Assembly (NCBI GenBank): GCA_905233415.1
Contig: CAJOEX010000005.1
Location: 124,001 to 188,000 of the forward strand
Reading direction: 5' to 3'
DNA from: Paludibacteraceae bacterium
GTDB lineage: Bacteria > Bacteroidota > Bacteroidia > Bacteroidales > Paludibacteraceae
Length of the DNA: 64,000 bases
Shown here in pieces: positions 27,272 to 35,160 of this stretch; the first letter of the stretch is position 1, and every line of letters begins with the position of its first letter. Both the position numbers and the translations under genes were made by a program. The notes below the pieces were generated by a model that saw only the letters and a list, made by a program, of their open reading frames with translations, was not told where the DNA came from and searched no databases.

Positions 27272-28867
27272 TCAGTCCAGTTGTTTGCGGGCGTTACTGA
27301 AATGCGTACATACCCAATCTATTTTCTCTTGCAGTGTAGCAAAACGCGGCAGACCATACAGCGTCTCGTCTATCACGTCAAACGGTGATTTGCCTTCCGT
27401 GTATTCGAAATCAGCCACTTTGTCAATCTCATAAACATCGAGATTGCCGCCGTAAGGTTTGTTCTTCTTAATCCATTCAAAATCTTTTGTACCATCATAG
27501 CACTCGCCGGTCATAATACGTTTGAGCCGCTTGGCGGTCACATCATACGCAATTCCGTTTGGCGTGATGTCGGTCTTTTCATTCATCTGACAGAGAATGA
27601 ACGTACGATTGCCTTCCGGAAGTCCTGCCGTTATTAAATCACCTTCGACTTTCTCACTACGATTTAGTTCAAGTACAGCTTGCGCTGTTGTACCACTACC
27701 AGCAAAGAAATCAAGAACAACGCTTTCTGGATTAGATGATATCTGCAAAAGTTGTTGTATGAGTTGCGTAGGCTTAGGGAAATCAAATTTACCTCGTTCT
27801 CCAAATATTGCAATTACTTCTTTTGTCGCACTTTGATTGTGCCCTACTTCTTCACTCAACCATATTGTACCCGGAGTTCGCCCAGATTGTACCTCAGACA
27901 AAAATCTCTTTTTGCGAGGGAAAGCATCTCCTTTTATACCGAAATATAAACTGTTTGTACGAATAAGTTCATGCATGTTTTCTTCAGAATACACCCAATG
28001 CTTCCCTTGTGGCACATCAAATTCACAACCAGTAGTGGGACTTTTAACTATGAAATGTCCATTTTTCCTTTCTCCATTTGCCACTAAGTCTCCAGACTGC
28101 CATGGACCTCTTGGATCATTATCAGGATTCGTGTATCTTGCGTTCATTTCCTCTGTACGAGGCAGAAGATTGATTTCTAACAAATCTATATTGCGTGCGT
28201 ATACAAGAATGTATTCATGACAATCAGATAGATACTTCGCATCATTTTTGATACTATGTATTTTCTGCCAAATAATGTTTGCCACAAAGTTTCGCTCTCC
28301 AAACACTTCATCAAATAGGCACTTGACATACGCTTGGTTTTTGTCATCTATCGAGCAGAAGATTACACCGCTATCGGACAATAGTTGTTTGGCAAGTTGC
28401 AGACGCGGATAAAGCATCGAAAGCAAGTTGTCGCGCGTAATAGCATTCTGATAATTGGTCTGCGCGAACTCGCCCATACTATCCTTACCGTACGGCGGGT
28501 CGATATAAATAACATCTATCGCACCGGTATATTGTACTAGCAGATTTTGTAGTGCCTCATAATTGTCGCCAATAATCAGTTTATGCGTAGGCTTGTTGTC
28601 GTCCATATGGAAACTAAGCGTTTCATTCTTTCGGAAATAGCGGATGTCGTGCGTTAATCGCTCCAGGCGTTTGTCAAAATGTAAGCCCGTACGCTTATAA
28701 GTCGTACCCAAAGCTGCAATAGAAATTGCCTCGTTGTCATTGTCCGCTTGTGCGATGAGTTTGCTGAGCAACTCCGCGTTCGACGGTTCCAAAACACGGT
28801 CTTCCACCCGTTTCTCTATCTCCGCGATAAGATCGCTTTTTACTTTGCTTAATTCAGATGTCTGCAT
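27272..28867 (-). CDS. mod: Type III DNA methyltransferase, Mod subunit
   Basis: A 531-aa beta-class adenine-N6 methyltransferase: catalytic DPPY in IYIDPPYGKDSMGEF near residue 121 precedes the SAM-binding FFAGSGTTAQAVLEL near 389. The region between them is the likely target-recognition domain that sets the asymmetric recognition site. The start MQTSELSKVKSD (28867) is preferred; an ATG at 28891 would add eight residues. No repeats are seen in the coding region, so there is no sign of a phase-variable mod. No typical promoter is found just upstream. Confidence 0.93.
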   Translation of the reverse strand: MQTSELSKVKSDLIAEIEKRVEDRVLEPSNAELLSKLIAQADNDNEAISIAALGTTYKRTGLHFDKRLERLTHDIRYFRKNETLSFHMDDNKPTHKLIIGDNYEALQNLLVQYTGAIDVIYIDPPYGKDSMGEFAQTNYQNAITRDNLLSMLYPRLQLAKQLLSDSGVIFCSIDDKNQAYVKCLFDEVFGERNFVANIIWQKIHSIKNDAKYLSDCHEYILVYARNIDLLEINLLPRTEEMNARYTNPDNDPRGPWQSGDLVANGERKNGHFIVKSPTTGCEFDVPQGKHWVYSEENMHELIRTNSLYFGIKGDAFPRKKRFLSEVQSGRTPGTIWLSEEVGHNQSATKEVIAIFGERGKFDFPKPTQLIQQLLQISSNPESVVLDFFAGSGTTAQAVLELNRSEKVEGDLITAGLPEGNRTFILCQMNEKTDITPNGIAYDVTAKRLKRIMTGECYDGTKDFEWIKKNKPYGGNLDVYEIDKVADFEYTEGKSPFDVIDETLYGLPRFATLQEKIDWVCTHFSNARKQLD

Positions 28868-28891
28868 AAAAAAGGCATGAATTATTTGCAA

Positions 28892-29097
28892 TCGCGCTTA
28901 CATCTAACATCGCGGCTCTGGAAAACACCGTTTGGGTAATATAAGCACACAAATAATCCACGCCCGAAGACGTGAACTTTGGCTTGCTTATTCTCACCCG
29001 TAATTTTTCCAGAATTTCGATGTTAGAGAATAAGAGCAAAAGCTCTGTTTATATTTATTTCAATATGTCCACAGAGACACTTCTCTGCTTGGCTGTG
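28892..29097. other. Gap between mod and the KilA-N gene, no gene seen
   Basis: A 61-codon minus-strand frame (28854-29039) overlaps the mod start and shows no recognisable features. The rest has no promoter of the usual kind. The stretch ends at the first 39-bp direct repeat. Confidence 0.4.
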
Positions 29098-29136
29098 TTT
29101 TCCGTTGCCAGCCTCAACGTATTCCGTTTAACGTCA
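29098..29136 (+). repeat. Direct repeat, copy 1 (39 bp)
   Basis: Contains CCAGCCTCAACGTATTCCGT; 36 of 39 positions equal copy 2 at 29964-30002, same orientation. It lies 15 bases past the KilA-N stop codon. Confidence 0.85.
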
Positions 29137-29151
29137 CGGAGAGGGACAGTA

Positions 29152-29823
29152 TCATGCTTTTAGTATATGCTTGCTGATGGTCGCATAATCGCGGATGTTT
29201 CCTTTATCATCCGGATGCGCGTCGCGCCATTCTTTGGCAGTTATCCCAAACAATGCAACATTGAGGACATCCGCTTCGTTTGCATAAATAAGCGAGCGAT
29301 GGTAGGGGTCTATCTCTTGCGGAACCAGATGCTCCTTAATCGCGTCGGTATGAATATGGTAGTTAATCTTTGCCAACTCACGCTTTGCACTCCAACCAAG
29401 TATCTTCTGCTCTGCTTCTTTTAGTTGCTGGTAATCGCGGACAATGTAGAATTTGAAAGCAGGACTAATCCACATGGCAAACTCAAAGGCAATGTCTTTG
29501 TGTGCGTACGTGCCGCCATAACGTCCGGCTTTTGCCTGGATACAGATTGCTCCTGTCCGCTCAACAAATTCCTTGACGCTGATTTTGAAATTATTTAATC
29601 CTGCATTATTTCTAATTGTGGCGAATTCGCCATAATTAAAATGGGGATTGTTAAACTTCTCCCAAATACCGATATATTCAAGTGTATTCCTATTTCGCAG
29701 CCAATCGGTTATAAAGAATTCGCCGTCTTTCGCTTTCAACATATCCGTCAAACAGATATAATCCTCCGTGTTAACTTTGAGGATTGCAATCTCTGTTCCT
29801 TGAACATTCAGTTTGTTTACCAT
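29152..29823 (-). CDS. KilA-N domain protein
   Basis: A 223-aa protein with the KilA-N fold found in phage and accessory regions: YICLTDMLKAKDGEFFITDWLRNRNTLEYIGIWE, FVERTGAICIQAKAGRYGGTYAHKDIAFEFAMWISPAFKFYIVRDYQQLKE. This domain binds nucleic acid in large DNA viruses and in prophage antirepressor-like proteins. The C-terminal segment (NEADVLNVALFGITAKEWR) occurs with KilA-N in Bacteroidota proteins often linked to restriction or abortive-infection loci. Flanked by 39-bp direct repeats and following a type III restriction operon; role in defence inferred. Confidence 0.88.
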   Translation of the reverse strand: MVNKLNVQGTEIAILKVNTEDYICLTDMLKAKDGEFFITDWLRNRNTLEYIGIWEKFNNPHFNYGEFATIRNNAGLNNFKISVKEFVERTGAICIQAKAGRYGGTYAHKDIAFEFAMWISPAFKFYIVRDYQQLKEAEQKILGWSAKRELAKINYHIHTDAIKEHLVPQEIDPYHRSLIYANEADVLNVALFGITAKEWRDAHPDDKGNIRDYATISKHILKA

Positions 29824-29963
29824 ACTTATTTGTCTTTTCGTTCTTGGTGCTATTTTTGGTACCTTGAAAATATCATTTATTGTTTTGGCTTATTGCGATA
29901 TAATTCTTATGTCCTTCTGTTTTCCGTCAGTAAGTGACGTGCTGCTTTTTTTTCGTAACTGCT

Positions 29964-30002
29964 TTTTCCGTTACCAGCCTCAACGTATTCCGTTTCCCGT
30001 CA
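29964..30002 (+). repeat. Direct repeat, copy 2 (39 bp)
   Basis: Second copy of the repeat at 29098-29136, 866 bp away, same orientation, differing at three bases. It is in the untranslated leader of the KilA-N gene. Confidence 0.85.
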
Positions 30003-30005
30003 TGA

Positions 30006-30025
30006 CAGGACGTATTTCCGTCCTG
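30006..30025. other. Hairpin in the KilA-N leader
   Basis: CAGGACG (30006-30012) and CGTCCTG (30019-30025) form a 7-bp stem with a 6-nt loop right next to direct repeat copy 2, within the expected 210-nt leader of the KilA-N transcript. Confidence 0.5.
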
Positions 30026-30041
30026 CACGCGAAATTGCGTG

Positions 30042-30073
30042 CAAAGGTACAGCTTTTTTCTCTTATATACAAA
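30042..30073 (-). promoter_or_regulatory. Promoter reading toward the KilA-N gene
   Basis: Minus strand: TTTG at 30073-30070 and TACCTTTG at 30049-30042, spacer 20 bp. The leader would be about 210 nt and would contain the hairpin and direct repeat copy 2. Confidence 0.75.
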
Positions 30074-30149
30074 AAAATCTGCATTTTTCGTGCAGATTTA
30101 TATAGAAACGCCATATAGCGAGCGGCAATAAATGCCTGTCATCCGAATA

Positions 30150-30539
30150 TTACTTCGGGTCGTTGAGGATAACTAAGCCGTCTTTGTCCTTGTCGGCATC
30201 AGAGGCATTGAGGATAACCAGACCGTCCTTGTCCTTGTCGGCATCAGAGGCATTGAGGATAACCAGACCGTCCTTGTCCTTGTCGGCATCAGAGGCATTG
30301 AGGATAACCAAGCCGTCCTTGTCCTTGTCGGCATCAGAGGCATTGAGGATAACCAAGCCGTCATCGGGGTCGTTGAGAATGACAAGCTGGTTGGTGCCCA
30401 TATCCGGTGCACTGATTGTTTCAGCCTGCGCGGGAGCAGTGGCAGAAGAATCATTCACCTGGACATCCGCCTGACCAACTCGCGCCTGGGACGCCATTGC
30501 TCCCAGTAACAAAAGGGTTGTAAAGAGAATTTTTCGCAT
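30150..30539 (-). CDS. Exported protein with four 15-residue DxDxDG-like repeats
   Basis: A 129-aa protein with a signal peptide (MRKILFTTLLLLGAMASQA), a Ser/Ala/Thr-rich stretch, then DGLVILNASDADKDK repeated four times with a terminal partial unit. DADKDKDGLVI resembles the calcium loop DxDxDG of EF-hand and thrombospondin-3 repeats, so calcium binding is plausible. The DNA repeat is 45 bp and nearly exact, pointing to recent expansion. Own promoter at 30581-30612. No family recognised. Confidence 0.7.
   Translation of the reverse strand: MRKILFTTLLLLGAMASQARVGQADVQVNDSSATAPAQAETISAPDMGTNQLVILNDPDDGLVILNASDADKDKDGLVILNASDADKDKDGLVILNASDADKDKDGLVILNASDADKDKDGLVILNDPK
30163..30342 (-). repeat. 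45-bp tandem repeat, four units
   Basis: Units start at 30163, 30208, 30253 and 30298 and differ from each other at only a few bases; a diverged partial fifth unit runs to about 30377. In frame, 15 codons each. Confidence 0.95.
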
Positions 30540-30580
30540 AATTGTTTATTTCATTTAAGGTGTTATTGAAAACGAGCGTG

Positions 30581-30612
30581 CAAAAGTACGACAATTTTTT
30601 GATATCTGCAAA
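30581..30612 (-). promoter_or_regulatory. Promoter of the 15-residue-repeat protein
   Basis: Minus strand: TTTG at 30612-30609 and TACTTTTG at 30588-30581, spacer 20 bp. Divergent from the promoter at 30630-30661. Confidence 0.8.
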
Positions 30613-30629
30613 TATTTTTTCGTCAAAAT

Positions 30630-30661
30630 CTTGTACATTCAAATTTTTTGTTGTAATTTTG
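30630..30661 (+). promoter_or_regulatory. Promoter of the hydrolase-to-protease operon
   Basis: CTTG at 30630-30633 and TAATTTTG at 30654-30661, spacer 20 bp, very short leader to the ATG at 30671. Confidence 0.7.
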
Positions 30662-30670
30662 TCGCCGATT

Positions 30671-31552
30671 ATGAGTAAACGAGAAATAATAGCCGCGATT
30701 ATAACTGTCGTCCTGATAGTTATCATGCTTATACAATGGGCATTTAACCTGTTCCATACCGTTCATGAACAACATACAGTCGTCATCAACGGAGTGCCGA
30801 TTACCTATCTGGTTAAAGGCGAACCGCAAGGCAAACCGGTTCTGCTGCTGCACGGAAACGGCGGCAGTCATAAGGATTTATATGTCATGACCGACCTGCT
30901 GGCACAAGCCGGTTACCTCGTTTGGGCACCCGACTCACGCGGTCAAGGCGAAAATCCGCCATTAGATGAATACCATTACTCCGATATGGCGGACGATATG
31001 CATTTTTTTGTCCAGCAAGTTATCAATCCGTATTACGCCCTGTCCAACTCCCCGAAAGACATATACAAACGGGTTACGCAATCCGCACCTTCACTCATCA
31101 GCGGTTCAGGAAGCGCGTCCGTTGCGTTACCGGACCTCAAACCGGCAGTATTCGGCTGGAGTGACGGCGGCATCATCGCCCTTTTGACAGAAGTGAAATA
31201 TCCAGGAACATGGAACGCAATCATCACTTCCGGAGCAAACATAGACCCCGATTGCGGCGTATGGGATTTGGAACAGGAACGTGCCAATCCTGCCGATACA
31301 TCCGCCTTGTACAAGATGATGCTTTATGAGCCGAACATGACCGTTGAGGACCTGCAGACCATCCAATGCCCCTGCCTGATTGCAGCCGGTGAAAACGACC
31401 TGATCAGCCTTGAGCATACTCATCTGATCGGCGAAAACATCCCGAACAGCGAGGTAATGATTGTGAAAGGCGCAGACCACGGTTCGCACATCTTGCACAA
31501 CCCGAAAATGGGGCGAATAGTCGTTGAATACTTGAAAAAAATAGATTATTGA
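30671..31552 (+). CDS. Membrane-anchored alpha/beta hydrolase
   Basis: A 293-aa protein. Residues 4-30 form one transmembrane helix (IIAAIITVVLIVIMLIQW). The hydrolase core shows the oxyanion segment LLLHGNGG, nucleophile elbow FGWSDGG (Ser near 164), acid in AAGENDLIS and His in KGADHGSH. Serine hydrolase; substrate not predictable. Start ATG 30671 directly follows the promoter; the longer reading from 30542 would precede the promoter. First of eight tightly packed genes. Confidence 0.88.
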   Translation: MSKREIIAAIITVVLIVIMLIQWAFNLFHTVHEQHTVVINGVPITYLVKGEPQGKPVLLLHGNGGSHKDLYVMTDLLAQAGYLVWAPDSRGQGENPPLDEYHYSDMADDMHFFVQQVINPYYALSNSPKDIYKRVTQSAPSLISGSGSASVALPDLKPAVFGWSDGGIIALLTEVKYPGTWNAIITSGANIDPDCGVWDLEQERANPADTSALYKMMLYEPNMTVEDLQTIQCPCLIAAGENDLISLEHTHLIGENIPNSEVMIVKGADHGSHILHNPKMGRIVVEYLKKIDY

Positions 31553-31553
31553 T

Positions 31554-32765
31554 ATGCATTTACTGAGTTTGTTAATGGTATCACTCTTATGTGATACCGT
31601 TGTTTCTGCCGACAGCGTTCAAGCTGCACAAGACACCATTAAAGGGTTTCAGTTCACCACCGTTGACAGCGTAGCCATTACGTCCGTCAAAGACCAACAC
31701 CGCAGCGGAACATGCTGGGCGTTTTCAACTCTCGGCTTCCTTGAGTCGGAACTGCTCCGTATGGGAAAAGGCGAATATGACCTGAGTGAAATGTTCGTGG
31801 TCAGCAAGACGATGATGGACCGTGCCGAATACTGTGTGCGCATGTACGGCGATGTGAAATTTGCGGGAGGCGGAAGCGCGTACGACGTCATCTATTGTAT
31901 GCAAAACTACGGCCTTGTTCCGCAAGAAGTGATGCCCGGTATTCAATACGGCACGACCAAAGCCGATACCCTACCCGTTCACGGCGAATTGGACGCGATT
32001 GCAGGAAGTTACGTCAAAGCGCTGACATCCAGTAATCTCAAACGGCTGTCGCCGGTCTGGAAACAAGGCCTGCAGGCGATCTACGACACGTATTTGGGCG
32101 CATGTCCGGAAACGTTCACGTACCAAGGCGTTGAATATTCGCCGCAATCGTTTGCGGAGTCGTTAGGTTTGAACGCCAATGACTATGTAAGCGTTACGAG
32201 CTACATGCACCACCCGTTCTACTCGCAGTTTGCCTTGGAAGTGCCGGACAACTGGCGTATGGACCAAATGTACAACGTGCCGCTGGAAGATTTGATGAGC
32301 ATTATTGACTACGCCATCACCAACGGCTACACGCTTGCCTGGGCGGCTGATGTCAGCGAACTCGGTTTCTCCCGCAAGGGAGTCGGACAAATGCCGGACA
32401 AGGACAACGGCGCTGATTTGACAGGTTCGGATATGGCAAAATGGCTGGGAATGAGCGACAAAGAAAAGAAAGAGAAACTGACTGAAAAGCCGTTGGAAGA
32501 AATAGAAGTAACGCAAGAACTGCGCCAACAAGCCTTTGACAACTGGGAAAATACCGATGACCACGGTATGCAAATCTTCGGTATCGCCAAAGACCAAAAC
32601 GGCAAGAAATATTATATGGTGAAGAATTCCTGGGGCAAGCAGCGCTCGGATTATAACGGTATCTGGTACATCACAGAGGCGTACATGAAATACAAAACCA
32701 ATGAGGTTCTCGTCCATAAGGACGCTATTCCGGCTCCAATCAAGAAAAAGCTCGGCATACAATGA
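31554..32765 (+). CDS. Exported C1-family (bleomycin hydrolase/PepC-like) cysteine peptidase
   Basis: A 403-aa papain-like peptidase. N-terminal hydrophobic signal (MHLLSLLMVSLLCDTVVSA), catalytic Cys in QHRSGTCWAFST near 53, His in NTDDHGMQIFG near 335 and Asn in MVKNSWG near 357. Sequence order and C-terminal extension fit the C1B aminopeptidase C/bleomycin hydrolase group, which is usually cytoplasmic; the signal peptide here indicates a periplasmic or surface enzyme, as seen in gut Bacteroidales. Overlaps the next gene by 4 bases. Confidence 0.9.
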   Translation: MHLLSLLMVSLLCDTVVSADSVQAAQDTIKGFQFTTVDSVAITSVKDQHRSGTCWAFSTLGFLESELLRMGKGEYDLSEMFVVSKTMMDRAEYCVRMYGDVKFAGGGSAYDVIYCMQNYGLVPQEVMPGIQYGTTKADTLPVHGELDAIAGSYVKALTSSNLKRLSPVWKQGLQAIYDTYLGACPETFTYQGVEYSPQSFAESLGLNANDYVSVTSYMHHPFYSQFALEVPDNWRMDQMYNVPLEDLMSIIDYAITNGYTLAWAADVSELGFSRKGVGQMPDKDNGADLTGSDMAKWLGMSDKEKKEKLTEKPLEEIEVTQELRQQAFDNWENTDDHGMQIFGIAKDQNGKKYYMVKNSWGKQRSDYNGIWYITEAYMKYKTNEVLVHKDAIPAPIKKKLGIQ

Positions 32766-33829
32766 GCGCAGAAGAAGGTTTTGAAAAATATTACCGAGGA
32801 CACCACAAGGGGCTGTTCTTCTGGTTCCGCAACTCACGTGCTATCGCGTTGCCGCAATCGGCACTGCCTGCGTTGCTTGCCATCGTTATGTGCATCGGAC
32901 AAGAAGGATTCACCTGGTGGCTTGCAGTTTTGGCATTTATCGGCGTTTGCATCGGCCATCTGGGTATGAACCTTGCCGATGATTACTTTGATTACAAGCG
33001 GGATAGTCGAATCCGCTCTACGCTTTCCAAAACAAGTATCCGCGCGCGGCTGGATAAATGCACCTACATCAATAATGGCGACGCAACGATAGAAGATCTC
33101 GGCAAAGCAGTCTGTATATTTCTGTCAATTGCTGGTGGAATCGGGGTAATTTGCGTGTTCTGTCAATGGTGGCTGCACGGTGAAATGGCTGCATTATGGG
33201 TAATAATGTATGCCCTGCTCGGGTTGTTTTTCGGCATCAATTATTCCGGCGGACCGCTCAAATTGTGTATGCACGGCTTCGGCGAATTGGTTATCGGACT
33301 GATGTTCGGACCGTTACTGATGCTCGGAATGCAGGCCGCCGTTTGCGGAATTGCGTTCTCCTTGCCTATGGCGGTTATGTCCGCTGCAATCGGAATGCTG
33401 GTGACCAATATTGTCTATGTTCATTCCGTTATGGAAACAGACGCAGACGGTGAACTGGATAAAATGACATTTGCCCGCCTGTTCAAAAGCCGGAACGTAC
33501 AGCTGTTTTTTGTCGGACTATTTGCGTTAGTACCGTTTGGTTTGCTCGGTCTGGGCATTGCACTCGGCTGGTGGAGTTGGTGGTATCTGGCCACACTTAT
33601 AACGCTGCCGATGTCGATTTATCTGATTTATTCGCTGTCGCGCTTTGTGAAAGGCCTCCCGACCAATGACAATCCGCGTTGGTGGATGGGACCGATGACA
33701 GAGTTTGAGATATTCAAAGAAACCGGTATGGATTGGTTTCTGATTCGATGGTTGTTAGCAAGAAATGTGGTGATGTATTGGTGCCTGATACTAATCATTG
33801 TCACAGTGGTTGAGTTGTTAATAAAATGA
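32762..33829 (+). CDS. UbiA-family prenyltransferase
   Basis: A 355-aa integral membrane protein with about nine hydrophobic segments. The two metal/diphosphate-binding motifs are NLADDYFDYKRD near residue 70 and ETDADGELDKMTF near 225. Such enzymes attach polyprenyl chains to aromatic or other acceptors (for example MenA in menaquinone synthesis); the acceptor here is not clear. Four-base overlaps with both neighbours couple it to the peptidase and to a radical SAM gene. Confidence 0.82.
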   Translation: MSAEEGFEKYYRGHHKGLFFWFRNSRAIALPQSALPALLAIVMCIGQEGFTWWLAVLAFIGVCIGHLGMNLADDYFDYKRDSRIRSTLSKTSIRARLDKCTYINNGDATIEDLGKAVCIFLSIAGGIGVICVFCQWWLHGEMAALWVIMYALLGLFFGINYSGGPLKLCMHGFGELVIGLMFGPLLMLGMQAAVCGIAFSLPMAVMSAAIGMLVTNIVYVHSVMETDADGELDKMTFARLFKSRNVQLFFVGLFALVPFGLLGLGIALGWWSWWYLATLITLPMSIYLIYSLSRFVKGLPTNDNPRWWMGPMTEFEIFKETGMDWFLIRWLLARNVVMYWCLILIIVTVVELLIK

Positions 33830-34797
33830 TACAGTTTATAAAACAATACTGGTACTTGGGCTGGTGGTTTGTCCGTGCCCGCTTTATCGGACGTAAAGCC
33901 CCGTTGCAAACGGTTCTGTTCATTACGGACAAATGCAACCTGAAATGCAAACACTGCTCCGTATATGACGTTGTCGGCAGAAAACACCGCCCGTTCAACG
34001 ATATCGTATCCGATTTGCAGTATAGCTATGACCTTGGCAGCCGTTTTCTGGATTTGGAAGGCGGCGAAACAACATTATGGAAAGAAGGGGACAAGAACCT
34101 CAACGACATTATTGCGGCAGCAAAACAGATCGGTTTCTTTTCGGTAACCATTACCACCAACGCCCAACAGGATTTTTCATGGGTTAATATGGACAGCCTG
34201 TGGGTTTCGATGGACGGCGTAGGCAAATACCATGAAGCCGTACGTGGAGAAGGCACTTTCGCCCGCTTGGAGAAAAATATCAAACTCTTCCACGAGAGCC
34301 GGGAATCCAAACGCGCGCCGTTAACGGTAAACATGGTGGTGAACAAACTGAATATTGACGGTTTGGAGGAAGCCTTGGAATACGCCAAAAACAACCCGTC
34401 CATTGCACAGATTTCCATCAATTTCCATACGCCGTTCCCGGGCACGGAACAACTGATGCTGGACGACGAACAGAAAGCCAAAGCACTGGACACGGTTATC
34501 CGCTACAAGCACAAGGGCTACCCTATTATGAACAGCTATTCAGGCCTGAAAAAGATGTATCCGAAATATATGCAGACACATAATGTCGGCAGTTTGTGCT
34601 GGGTGACAAACTTCATCTATCCTACCGGTGACCGCGGTTTGTGTGTCGGCATACAAACAGAGTTGCTCAACGGACGCCTGTCCTATATGCCGACTGATAT
34701 TTGCAAACATTGCGGATTCTGCATGTCCGGCGAAATGGCAAGTGTATTTAACTTCTGTCCGGACACGCTGTTGGCAGGACTGAAATTGAGAATGTAA
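33826..34797 (+). CDS. Radical SAM protein with cysteine-rich C-terminus
   Basis: A 323-aa protein. CNLKCKHC (residues about 37-44) is the [4Fe-4S]/SAM motif; LDLEGGETTLWKEG and VSMDG follow as in the SPASM/Twitch and HpnH-like groups. The C-terminal LCWVTNFIYPTG, DICKHCGFCMSGE and FNFCPD provide at least six more cysteines for an auxiliary cluster. The hydrophobic, aromatic N-terminus (YWYLGWWFVRARFIG) may associate with the membrane. Coupled by overlaps to the UbiA gene, so a shared lipid-linked substrate is plausible; exact reaction unknown. Confidence 0.82.
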   Translation: MIQFIKQYWYLGWWFVRARFIGRKAPLQTVLFITDKCNLKCKHCSVYDVVGRKHRPFNDIVSDLQYSYDLGSRFLDLEGGETTLWKEGDKNLNDIIAAAKQIGFFSVTITTNAQQDFSWVNMDSLWVSMDGVGKYHEAVRGEGTFARLEKNIKLFHESRESKRAPLTVNMVVNKLNIDGLEEALEYAKNNPSIAQISINFHTPFPGTEQLMLDDEQKAKALDTVIRYKHKGYPIMNSYSGLKKMYPKYMQTHNVGSLCWVTNFIYPTGDRGLCVGIQTELLNGRLSYMPTDICKHCGFCMSGEMASVFNFCPDTLLAGLKLRM

Positions 34798-35153
34798 TGG
34801 CGGCAGAAGGAATATATAAAGACAGAGGTTCGAAGTTTCTGGCTTTTGCGGAACCGATAGCCAATGAGGATGAAGCCAAGACTCGGATTGCTTGGTACAA
34901 AAAAAAATACCACGACGCAAGGCATGTGTGCTATGCCTATCGTTTGGGTGAAAACCTCTGGCGGACAAAAGATGACGGAGAGCCGCACGGAACGGCAGGT
35001 TTGCCGATTCTGCGGTCGATTGATGCAAAGAAATTAGACAATATATTAGTAGTTGTTGTGCGGTATTTTGGCGGCACACTGCTTGGAACAGGCGGACTGA
35101 TGGTTGCCTACCGCGAAGCCGCCAAAGCGGCGCTAGAGAATTGGAAGATTTGA
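34797..35153 (+). CDS. IMPACT/YigZ-family protein, N-terminal domain only
   Basis: A 118-aa protein with the UPF0029 core: DGEPHGTAGLPIL and VVVRYFGGTLLGTGGLMVAYREA. Typical bacterial members are about 200 aa and carry a second DUF1949 domain; this one ends right after the first, so it is a short form. The start overlaps the radical SAM stop (TAATG). Function of the family is unclear (translation-related in eukaryotes). Confidence 0.85.
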   Translation: MAAEGIYKDRGSKFLAFAEPIANEDEAKTRIAWYKKKYHDARHVCYAYRLGENLWRTKDDGEPHGTAGLPILRSIDAKKLDNILVVVVRYFGGTLLGTGGLMVAYREAAKAALENWKI

Positions 35154-35160
35154 GAATTAT

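Noticed and set aside
28854..29039. 61-codon minus-strand frame before mod
   Set aside because: Overlaps the mod start, has no promoter and no recognisable domain; left as unexplained spacer.
29152..29823. KilA-N gene as evidence of a prophage
   Set aside because: No capsid, portal, terminase, integrase or lysis genes are seen nearby; KilA-N also occurs in non-phage accessory loci.
30163..30377. Regular direct repeats that could suggest a CRISPR array
   Set aside because: The repeats are contiguous 45-bp units in an open reading frame without spacers, and no cas genes are present. Same reasoning excludes the 7-, 8- and 11-bp arrays.
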